From Verrucomicrobiota bacterium (GTDB lineage: Bacteria > Verrucomicrobiota > Kiritimatiellia > Kiritimatiellales > Tichowtungiaceae), in assembly GCA_030619095.1 (NCBI GenBank), contig JAUXCB010000087.1, positions 1 through 6,644 of the forward strand: a stretch of DNA of 6,644 nucleotides, read 5' to 3'. The position numbers were made by a program, and so were the translations under genes. Numbering within the stretch: the first letter of the stretch is position 1; every line of letters begins with the position of its first letter. Below the pieces are notes generated by a model. It ran no database searches, was not told the origin of the DNA, and worked only from the letters and a program-made list of their open reading frames with translations. Shown here in pieces: positions 1-3,977 of this stretch.

Positions 1-2
1 CG

Positions 3-116
3 TGGCAAACCAACGCAACCTTTGTAACGGTTGGTAACACCAATTCCATGTTTGTCAGTTCCAACTCGGAACGATGTTTTTGGCGTATTCTCCGAGAAAC
101 TGGAATTAGTGAATGA
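3..116 (+). CDS. C-terminal end of a secreted-type protein (partial)
   Basis: The frame starting at base 3 is open from the window edge to TGA at 114-116 and gives 37 residues, beginning WQTNATFVTVGNTN and ending SERCFWRILRETGISE. The 'FWR' just before the end, after an N/S/T-rich stretch, resembles the last beta strand of large secreted proteins of Verrucomicrobiota and Kiritimatiellota, which often end in F(F/W/Y)R followed by a few residues. That resemblance is from family knowledge; no function can be given from so short a piece. Its stop overlaps the ATG of the next gene (ATGA at 113-116), as expected for a translationally coupled pair. The other two forward frames hit stops within the first 40 bases. 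It could be a chance open frame, but composition and the overlap argue for a real gene end. Confidence 0.6.
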   Translation, partial: WQTNATFVTVGNTNSMFVSSNSERCFWRILRETGISE

Positions 117-763
117 TTCGTTTTCGAAACATAACCTTATGTGTTGCCCTCCTTGCGGGGGCAACTGCATCCTATTCGGACATTGTGCATACCCCGACTG
201 ATTTTGTTGTGGGGGATGTGTGGATTCCTGCGCCTGAAGAATTGTTCGAGCTGGATTTAGATTCAAACGGAACAATTGATTTCACTTTAGCCGCGGGTAT
301 GACTCATTTTTCAGGAATCAGCTCTTCGAACCCAGACGTAAATAAATATCTAATCCTTTCATCTCCGCCCCCCAATATTGGAGGCTCTGTTGCGGCATTA
401 GATTCAGGTTATGTTATCAGTCCAAATAGCGGAGAGGGTACTTCAGAAGAATGGTTTGGTCTGGAAGGCTGGGATCCCTTTATTATTTTACTGAGCACTG
501 GAGAAACAGGCGAGTTTATTGACCATCGTGGCTATGTTGGCTTACAGTTTGAAGCGGAAGACGGAATTCATTATGGATGGTTAGATATAGAGGGGGTACT
601 AACCCGCTCATCCATTAGAATACGTGGCTGGGCATATGAATCCACTCCCGGTGTTGGCATTGTCGCCGGGGCAGTTCCCGAGCCATCTTCAATTGTCCTA
701 TTCGCTATTGGTGCATTTGGAGCATGGACTTTGAGAAAAAGAAAAAATGCTAACAACCATTAA
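113..763 (+). CDS. PEP-CTERM sorting domain protein
   Basis: A 216-aa exported protein. Residues 1-22 form a signal peptide: basic MIRFR, a hydrophobic core ITLCVALLAG and a likely cut near ATAS/SYS. The C terminus is a textbook PEP-CTERM signal: VPEP at 188-191, a hydrophobic helix to about 207, then RKRK at 208-211. In known systems an exosortase recognises this signal in the inner membrane, and such proteins often go to the surface or matrix. The middle region has DLDSNGTIDF (about 48-57), a short calcium-loop-like stretch, and the motif HYGWLDIEG with later WAYESTPG, common in PEP-CTERM proteins of this phylum. No enzyme motif is visible. The ATG overlaps the upstream stop (ATGA); the ribosome site is weak (GAGAAACTGGA, about 10 nt upstream), which fits coupling to the preceding gene. 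No exosortase lies in the window. Molecular role unknown. Confidence 0.88.
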   Translation: MIRFRNITLCVALLAGATASYSDIVHTPTDFVVGDVWIPAPEELFELDLDSNGTIDFTLAAGMTHFSGISSSNPDVNKYLILSSPPPNIGGSVAALDSGYVISPNSGEGTSEEWFGLEGWDPFIILLSTGETGEFIDHRGYVGLQFEAEDGIHYGWLDIEGVLTRSSIRIRGWAYESTPGVGIVAGAVPEPSSIVLFAIGAFGAWTLRKRKNANNH

Positions 764-773
764 GTCCGTTTAG

Positions 774-801
774 GTAAAGACCGTTGGGGAAAAGTAAAGA
801 C
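774..801. repeat. Two direct copies of GTAAAGAC, 20 bp apart
   Basis: GTAAAGAC occurs at 774-781 and again at 794-801, so the copies lie on the same helix face about two turns apart. The spacing resembles a two-site operator. The repeat sits just after the PEP-CTERM gene and about 170 bp before the next start. A regulatory role is inference only; an 8-bp repeat can arise by chance in a short spacer. Confidence 0.3.
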
Positions 802-822
802 ATAATTTTCTGAAAGAAAACA

Positions 823-873
823 GCGTAGCGGTTCAAAAACTCTTCTTCCCGTTGCGCCTTTTCTCTGCGGTTT
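823..873. repeat. Possible decayed copy of a dispersed GCG..GCGGTT intergenic repeat
   Basis: This stretch carries GCGGTT twice (829-834 and 867-872) with TTGCGCCTTTTCTCTGCGG between. It resembles the 'AACCGCAAAGACGCAAAG' type of dispersed intergenic sequence seen in many environmental bacterial genomes, read on the opposite strand. The resemblance is from memory and only one imperfect copy is in the window, so it is tentative. The longer open frame that crosses it, starting at 852, is not a gene. Confidence 0.25.
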
Positions 874-884
874 GTAATCCCGAA

Positions 885-926
885 GGGTTAAATAAAACCC
901 AAAAACAGGTTTCACCCTGCGAGGGT
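885..926 (+). other. Two adjacent hairpins in the leader of the 124-aa gene
   Basis: GGGTT at 885-889 pairs with AACCC at 896-900 across a six-base loop, and ACCCT at 914-918 pairs with AGGGT at 922-926 across the three-base loop GCG. Both stems are perfect over five pairs and lie 43-84 bases before the start codon at 969. No run of T follows either one, so they are not good terminators. They could shape the mRNA leader or be part of a degenerate repeat; the sequence does not decide. Confidence 0.35.
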
Positions 927-968
927 CTGTGGCTTAATCGCGCTTCATTTTTCAGAAAGGAAAACCGT

Positions 969-1343
969 ATGAGCGACCACCCCGAAAAAATAAGCGATGT
1001 CCAGATGGATATGGCCAACCTCTACCGCGAAGAAGCCTACACCGATCTCAAAACCGGCGGCATTCGCAAACTGGTTCCGATTAAACTAGACGGGTCCGAA
1101 GACCGTGCCCGCGATGCGGTCTATAGCGGCCACACGCAGGTGATGAGCCCGCACGGCCCTGTACCGATCCAGGGTGCGATCGAAGCCAAAACCCTCGAAG
1201 AAGCCATTCTCGGCTTCCCGCAGGCGATGGAAGATGCCATGAGCAAAATGGTGGAAGAGGCACAGCAAATGCAACGCGAACAGGCTAATAAGATTGTGAC
1301 GCCGGACGACCTCAAAAAGGACACCGGCGGAATTATTGTCTAA
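969..1343 (+). CDS. Conserved soluble protein of unknown function
   Basis: A 124-aa protein without signal peptide or membrane helix, so probably cytoplasmic. I chose ATG 969 because AGAAAGG (954-960) lies 8 nt upstream; an ATG 39 codons earlier lacks a comparable site and would translate hairpin-containing leader. The protein starts with an acidic segment, MDMANLYREEAYTDLKTG (about 13-30), followed by GIRKLVPIKLDGSEDRAR (31-48). A compact beta-rich core, HTQVMSPHGPVPIQGAIEA (55-73), leads into an amphipathic, Met/Gln/Glu-rich helix (about 76-107) and a short tail ending GGIIV. The 'YREE.(Y/F)TDLK.G.IR.L.P...DGS.D..R' pattern followed by '(T/A)Q.M.P.GP.P' recalls small bacterial proteins annotated only as cytoplasmic or hypothetical; I know of no tested function. 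The helix could support oligomerisation. It stands alone, convergent with the next gene. Confidence 0.85.
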   Translation: MSDHPEKISDVQMDMANLYREEAYTDLKTGGIRKLVPIKLDGSEDRARDAVYSGHTQVMSPHGPVPIQGAIEAKTLEEAILGFPQAMEDAMSKMVEEAQQMQREQANKIVTPDDLKKDTGGIIV

Positions 1344-1345
1344 AT

Positions 1346-1358
1346 GAGCCTTCGGCTC
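1346..1358. terminator. Possible terminator hairpin between convergent genes
   Basis: GAGCC (1346-1350), loop TTC, GGCTC (1354-1358) forms a perfect five-pair stem three bases after the TAA at 1343. The plus-strand 3' side is T-rich but interrupted (GGTTATTGGTTATTTG). On the minus strand the hairpin is followed by ATTTAG, so it could also serve the VC0807-family gene that ends at 1425. The stem is short and no continuous T-run follows, so termination is plausible but unproven. Confidence 0.4.
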
Positions 1359-1386
1359 GGTTATTGGTTATTTGTTGTTGGTTATT
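1359..1386. repeat. Four-unit heptamer tandem repeat GGTTATT
   Basis: Units of seven bases follow each other: GGTTATT at 1359-1365, GGTTATT at 1366-1372, a diverged TGTTGTT at 1373-1379, and GGTTATT at 1380-1386. It lies in the 81-bp gap between convergent genes, directly after the small hairpin. It may be a slippage-generated microsatellite or the T-rich side of a transcription end region. Confidence 0.6.
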
Positions 1387-1424
1387 CGGGCAGGATCTTG
1401 ATCTTCCTGGTAACAGATAACTGA

Positions 1425-2156
1425 TCACACCTTCTCCGGCTCTTCCTTCTTCTCCTCCTGCAGGTGTTCGGCGAGCAGGTCGTCCATGTGCAGGCCGGTC
1501 AGATGCGTCAGCGTTTTGATCAGCGCAATCAGCACCAGAATCATCACCGCCATGCTCGGAAGCATCACGACGATATAGCTCAGCCCCATCATCTTTCCGA
1601 TTTCAGATGCGTAGGCTTCCGTGCCCGGCTCACTTTTCAGAATCAACATAGCCAATCCGAAGTTTAGTATGGCGGAGAGGAAAAAAGAGGATGCCAACCC
1701 CCAGGTCAGCCCGACCAGCCGCTTTTCAAACTTCGCCTCGTTATTCTTCTCGCGCAGTGTGGCGTGCAGAAGCTCCACATTGAAGAGCTTTTCGCTCATC
1801 AGGATTTTTTTAATAAGCGGCCAAGGGGTCTTGAGTGAGATGATAATGGCCAGTCCGATGACGAGAGGAATGGCCGCCTCTTTGCATGCCATCCAGATTC
1901 TCGGGAGTTCTAAAATGCCAAAGACTCCTGTCAGCAACACGCTAACAATACCGATGATCGACATAAAATCTGCACGATGTTGTTTGATCAGCGTATGGGT
2001 TCCATAGACGATCGGAAGAATCAGCGCCACGACCAGCCCCCACATGGGGCCGAGATATTTTTCTTTGCTCAGGTAGGTCAGAATAATAACGGGAATCACC
2101 ACATTCAGCATAATGCTGACCATCGGGTGCTCTTCTTTGCGCGGCTCTTTGTTCAT
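1425..2156 (-). CDS. VC0807-family integral membrane protein
   Basis: A 243-aa inner-membrane protein with about six hydrophobic helices: residues 13-29, 35-57, 65-83, 93-108, 148-173 and 190-213. A short basic/acidic start (MNKEPRKEEHP) and a Glu/Lys-rich cytoplasmic tail (EEKKEEPEKV) flank them. Motifs LGPMWGLVVAL.LP..YG, LLTG.FG.LEL, KEAAIP..IGLA...SLKT, LSAILNF.LA, and LTGLHMDDLL match what I recall of the VC0807 family, whose function is not established. I chose ATG 2154-2156 because AAGGAG lies 4 nt upstream; a longer frame to 2237 has no site and runs through poly-A/T spacer. The gene is monocistronic, convergent with the 124-aa gene and divergent from the small lipoprotein gene. A 6-bp inverted repeat would pair with the ribosome site. 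Transport or envelope functions would be guesses. Confidence 0.85.
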   Translation of the reverse strand: MNKEPRKEEHPMVSIMLNVVIPVIILTYLSKEKYLGPMWGLVVALILPIVYGTHTLIKQHRADFMSIIGIVSVLLTGVFGILELPRIWMACKEAAIPLVIGLAIIISLKTPWPLIKKILMSEKLFNVELLHATLREKNNEAKFEKRLVGLTWGLASSFFLSAILNFGLAMLILKSEPGTEAYASEIGKMMGLSYIVVMLPSMAVMILVLIALIKTLTHLTGLHMDDLLAEHLQEEKKEEPEKV

Positions 2157-2177
2157 AGTGCTCCTTATAAAAAGGAG
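2157..2177 (-). promoter_or_regulatory. Hairpin covering the Shine-Dalgarno of the VC0807-family gene
   Basis: On the minus strand CTCCTT (2177-2172), loop TTTAT, AAGGAG (2166-2161) gives a perfect six-pair stem, then CACT and the ATG at 2156. The 3' arm is exactly the ribosome binding site, so the folded leader would block initiation, as in thermosensor or leader-controlled genes. This is inference. The best -10-like hexamer (2180-2185) would start transcription near 2173, within the 5' arm, which would spoil the hairpin; the idea needs a transcript starting farther upstream. Confidence 0.4.
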
Positions 2178-2179
2178 AT

Positions 2180-2188
2180 AGCATAGCA
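2180..2188 (-). promoter_or_regulatory. Extended -10 candidate for the VC0807-family gene
   Basis: The minus strand reads TGC TATGCT, an extended -10 element (TGn plus a hexamer close to TATAAT). It lies 24 bases before the start codon. The region 17 bases further up is only a T-run with no recognisable -35, which is tolerable for extended -10 promoters. Promoter consensus in this phylum is uncertain. Confidence 0.3.
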
Positions 2189-2265
2189 GGATTTTTCTGA
2201 AAAAAAACGAAAAAGAAAAAGCATGCCACTGGGTCACGGCTCGACGGTGCGAGAAGGATTTTCTC

Positions 2266-2286
2266 CTCCACGGAGGTTTCGTGGAG
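2266..2286 (+). other. Inverted repeat in the leader of the small lipoprotein gene
   Basis: CTCCACG (2266-2272) pairs with CGTGGAG (2280-2286) over a seven-base loop. The overlapping CCTCC/GGAGG pair (2265-2269 and 2272-2276) offers an alternative, mutually exclusive stem. It lies 60-80 bp before the start at 2346 in the divergent spacer. It could be an operator or an RNA switch-like leader, but it lies upstream of the best -10 candidate, so a DNA site is the simpler reading. Confidence 0.4.
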
Positions 2287-2292
2287 AAAGAA

Positions 2293-2319
2293 TTGTATGG
2301 ATGCCGTTCTGCTTAAAAT
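2293..2319 (+). promoter_or_regulatory. Candidate promoter of the small lipoprotein gene
   Basis: TAAAAT at 2314-2319 is a fair -10 element, placed so that transcription would start near 2326, 20 bases before ATG 2346. TTGTAT at 2293-2298 could be a -35 but the spacer is only 15 bp. Weak support. Confidence 0.3.
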
Positions 2320-2345
2320 GCTCTACTCACTCAACGGAGGAAGAG

Positions 2346-2531
2346 ATGAAAAACCTATGCTTATTGCTCGTCGGCTTCTTGCTTTGTTTCGGTTGCTCCA
2401 AATCGGACGAGGAGACGAAGAGAGAAACGCTCGGCAAAGAACTCTCCAATCGGATGAAAGCTCCGATGGAGAAGACACGTTCTATCACTGACAAAATCGG
2501 AAAGATGCGTGCTGCCGAATCGCCGGAGTAG
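2346..2531 (+). CDS. Small putative lipoprotein
   Basis: A 61-aa protein with a strong ribosome site, GGAGG at 2336-2340, 5 nt before the ATG; the open frame continues upstream but nothing supports an earlier start. Residues 1-17 form a lipoprotein-like signal: MKNL, a Leu/Phe core, then LCFGC with Cys17 as the lipidated residue. Gly at -1 fits the lipobox, while Cys at -3 (usual Leu) is less typical. After Ser18 the chain is charged and probably helical (SDEETKRETLGKEL, then MKAPMEKTRSITDKIGKMRAA), with no enzyme motif. Known tiny lipoproteins of this kind sit in the envelope and often have no assigned function. It is divergent from the VC0807-family gene and isolated, with no gene following closely on its strand. 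Confidence 0.75.
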   Translation: MKNLCLLLVGFLLCFGCSKSDEETKRETLGKELSNRMKAPMEKTRSITDKIGKMRAAESPE

Positions 2532-2556
2532 AGCCGCATTATTTTGCAGAGGATTT

Positions 2557-2697
2557 TCAACCCGTGGACAGGTAACGGCGTTTTGACTTGAGCCAGCTTC
2601 TTGTTTGGTTCTCCTCAGGAGCGGGAATGACGACATACCCGTTGACTGAATCCCAGATTGCCGCCGGGAAGGTATCGGAACGAACGGAGTGCTTGGT
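2557..2697 (-). pseudogene. Possible N-terminal piece of an AraC-family regulator
   Basis: Directly after the TGA that ends the frameshifted secreted-protein remnant, the same frame reads 46 codons to TGA at 2557-2559 with no start codon. The core FPAAIWDSVNGYVVIPAPEE followed by RSWLKSKRRYL resembles the segment before the cupin domain in AraC-family regulators of Kiritimatiellota/Verrucomicrobiota (pattern '.FW..V.GY..FP..EE...WWLKS.RR.L'). The similarity is from memory, not from a search. The cupin and DNA-binding parts that should follow are absent here; pieces of that kind occur on the other strand at 3156-3715. It has no ribosome site and is presumably not translated. Confidence 0.45.
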
Positions 2698-3139
2698 TCA
2701 CACCAAATTATCCGAGATCCCATCGCCATCCAGATCGCCCACATCCACCGTCAGCGTATCGGGCAAGATCGCAAAAGCTATCGGTGCCTTCCAGGAGCGG
2801 ATAGAAGGGTTGCATGACGAGGTTGGTCGTGGTGTCGAGCGCGTAGCGGCGTCCCGCCACGGTATGCATGAGGAGATCCAGATCTCTTGCCGGTGTGGTT
2901 GCAATTTCTCCGTACAGGAAGGAGTCGGGATCGAGCGGATCGGTGCGGGCCTTCCATTCGGCCCAGTCGTCCATGGTGTCGCCATCGGTTCTCCAGCCCA
3001 TGTCGTTGTGCTGAAACTCTACCCAGTTGCCGCCATCATCCCCAATCGTGGCGGAATCGAAACTCCCGTTCAACGGTCCGGCTTGCGCGAGGCCAGCCAT
3101 TCCTAATAGTACGATTGCAGCTATGATTTGTTTTTTCAT
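2698..3139 (-). pseudogene. Frameshifted secreted protein with DGD calcium-type motifs
   Basis: ATG 3137-3139 has a ribosome site (GGAGAAATAGGA) and encodes a clear signal peptide: MKKQ, hydrophobic IIAAIVLLGMAGL, cut at AQA/G (residues 18-20). Then follow GSFDSATIGDDGGNWVEF, DGDTMDDWAEWKARTDPLDPDSF (51-74, a type-3 calcium loop with a typical 'TDP.DPDSF' tail) and HTVAGRRYALDTTTNL (92-107). At GAT 2780-2782 (Asp120) the frame breaks: as written the protein runs on through an unrelated tail to a TAA at 2708-2710 (143 aa), whereas skipping one base restores AFAILPDTLTVDVGDLDGDGISDNLV to TGA 2698-2700 (146 aa). The +1 insertion is seen directly. The jump from the GGNWVEFQHNDMGW segment straight to the DGD loop also suggests an internal deletion (inference). 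A truncated product may still be exported. Confidence 0.7.
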
Positions 3140-3155
3140 TCCTATTTCTCCAATA

Positions 3156-3472
3156 GATGGATTTTTCGACGATTCCGGAATGCTGAATTGTGGTACCCCG
3201 TCACCGGTCATCCACCTGCACCGCAGCGAAGAGGTTGTTGCGTGCATTGAGCAGGTGTATCAATACATGAGCTACGTGCATGCCTACCCCGAGCTGGTGG
3301 CCGCCTCTGGAGCCACGAGCCAGCTGCTGGACCTGATTCAGCTCGGATGCGCACGTCCCCCATAGGAGGCCGAACGACTGCGGACGGCATCGAGAAAAGC
3401 ATCGAATTCATGCACAAAAACCTCGCCCTGCAATTTCCGCATGACCAAACGCTGCAAGCAGCGGAGTATTAG
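3156..3472 (+). pseudogene. AraC-family regulator remnant: linker and start of HTH domain
   Basis: The frame reads GFFDDSGM, then PVIHLHRSEEVVACIEQVYQ and ELVAASGATSQLLDLIQLGC, the helical linker between cupin and DNA-binding domain typical of AraC regulators ('EEVV..IEQ.Y.....Y..L.AASG....LL'). It stops at TAG 3363-3365. One base back, the frame from about 3359 continues RTTADGIEKSIEFMHKNLAL (3371-3430), the opening of an AraC HTH domain, and ends at TAG 3470-3472. A one-base loss in the C-run at 3357-3361 explains the shift. The N-terminal cupin and most of the HTH are missing. The left border abuts the ribosome site of the divergent secreted-protein remnant. Family call is from motif memory and fairly firm; the gene is dead. 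Confidence 0.65.
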
Positions 3473-3502
3473 ACCCAAGCTTCGTAATAAGTTAGGAAAT
3501 GA

Positions 3503-3715
3503 TCCGATCCCCTTCAAGGCACCACCGGGCACGAGGACCACATCCTTATTGTTTGCAGCGATGGCCTCGGGTGGTTGGAACTCGACGGAACCGAGTGGCC
3601 GATCCATAAAAACGAAGCCTTTCTCATTCCAAACAACGAAGAGTCGATCTTTTCTCACCCGTTCGCATCGCTCACTCAAGGAACAGAGGTTTTGCAAGTT
3701 CCTCACGTTGTTTAA
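3503..3715 (+). pseudogene. AraC-family regulator remnant: cupin ligand-binding piece
   Basis: Following a TGA at 3500-3502 the frame gives GTTGHEDHILIVCSDGLGW then LELDGTEWPIHKNEAFLIP, about residues 6-43 of the open stretch. This is the hallmark of the AraC N-terminal cupin ('G..DHILI.C..G.GW.E.DG....(I/V)..GE.F.IP'). After FLIPNNEESIFSHP the resemblance ends, and the frame runs to TAA 3713-3715 without recognisable sequence. In an intact gene this piece precedes the linker and HTH; here it follows them on the same strand. So either the gene was permuted by rearrangement, or two different AraC genes each lost a part. No start codon or ribosome site is present. Confidence 0.65.
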
Positions 3716-3725
3716 GGTTTTTCAT
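3672..3725 (-). pseudogene. Possible 17-codon start of a lost gene
   Basis: The minus strand reads MKNLKQREELAKPLFLE and then TGA. The composition (Lys/Glu/Leu helix right after Met) looks like the natural start of a small protein and faintly recalls the first helix of Cys-rich redox-associated small proteins, but no Cys motif follows. There is no ribosome site upstream. It overlaps the unrecognisable tail of the cupin remnant, supporting a junction near 3660-3672. Very uncertain. Confidence 0.15.
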
Positions 3726-3771
3726 GGTGGTGAAGAACAACCCTCTCTACTCCATTGATGGAGCAACCTCT

Positions 3772-3810
3772 CTTTTTCCCCAGGAAAACCTGCCTTTTCC
3801 AGGGAAAAAG
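3772..3810. repeat. Long imperfect inverted repeat downstream of tRNA-Ser
   Basis: Arm CTTTTTCCCCAGGAAAA (3772-3788), six-base loop CCTGCC, arm TTTTCCAGGGAAAAAG (3795-3810). They pair throughout except for an A/A mismatch and one bulged C. On the tRNA strand it begins 7 bases after the CCA end, the right place for a terminator or processing hairpin, but no T-run follows it; the T-run lies inside the 5' arm. A smaller CTCCAT-TG-ATGGAG palindrome sits next to it at 3750-3763. It could instead be a boundary repeat of the remnant region. Confidence 0.6.
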
Positions 3811-3816
3811 AAAGAC

Positions 3817-3904
3817 TGGCGGAGAGGGAGGGATTCGAACCCCCGGAACCTTGCGGCTCTCCGGTTTTCAAGACCGGCGCATTCGACCACTCTGCCACCT
3901 CTCC
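3817..3904 (-). tRNA. tRNA-Ser (anticodon UGA)
   Basis: An 88-base tRNA gene with all parts visible. The acceptor stem GGAGAGG pairs with CCTCTCC, then comes discriminator G and a genomically encoded CCA (3819-3817). The anticodon stem CCGGT/ACCGG carries loop CTTGAAA with anticodon TGA, reading UCA and related serine codons. A long variable arm GAGCC-GCAA-GGTTC, typical of class II tRNA-Ser, and a T arm with GGTTCGAATCC complete it. It lies 68 bp downstream of the hybrid kinase gene on the same strand and has its own promoter candidate. Several open frames crossing it on both strands are spurious. Confidence 0.97.
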
Positions 3905-3916
3905 AAATGAAAAGGG

Positions 3917-3944
3917 AATATACGAAGCCAGCGAAGAATAGCAA
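3917..3944 (-). promoter_or_regulatory. Candidate promoter of tRNA-Ser
   Basis: On the minus strand TTGCTA (3944-3939) and TATATT (3922-3917) are separated by 16 bp and end 12 bases before the mature tRNA 5' end. The placement is right for a short tRNA leader. The match is reasonable but the consensus for this organism is unknown. Confidence 0.4.
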
Positions 3945-3946
3945 GA

Positions 3947-3977
3947 GCTAGAGCGTTTTAAATCAACCCGATCTAGC
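3947..3977. repeat. GCTAGA/TCTAGC inverted repeat at the end of the kinase gene
   Basis: GCTAGA (3947-3952) and TCTAGC (3972-3977) are perfect inverted copies 19 bp apart; the second covers the kinase stop codon (TAG, 3975-3973). On the minus strand the loop includes TTTAAAA, but no T-run follows the stem. This is the only candidate for a transcript end between kinase and tRNA, and it is weak. Confidence 0.3.

Noticed and set aside
806..820. TTTTCT-GAA-AGAAAA stem as terminator of the PEP-CTERM gene
   Set aside because: The stem is weak and A/T-only apart from one pair, and no T-run follows.
852..968. An upstream ATG that would extend the 124-aa protein by 39 residues
   Set aside because: No ribosome site there, the extension translates hairpins and repeat-like spacer, and ATG 969 has AGAAAGG at good spacing.
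2157..2237. A longer start for the VC0807-family protein
   Set aside because: The extension is Phe/Ser-rich translation of A/T runs, without ribosome site; AAGGAG is placed right before ATG 2156.
2588..3106. A 172-codon plus-strand frame opposite the secreted-protein remnant
   Set aside because: The minus strand carries a signal peptide, calcium-type motifs and a ribosome site; the plus frame shows no recognisable features.
3338..3706. A 122-codon minus-strand frame opposite the AraC remnants
   Set aside because: The plus strand shows clear AraC cupin and HTH motifs; the minus product looks like an antisense shadow.
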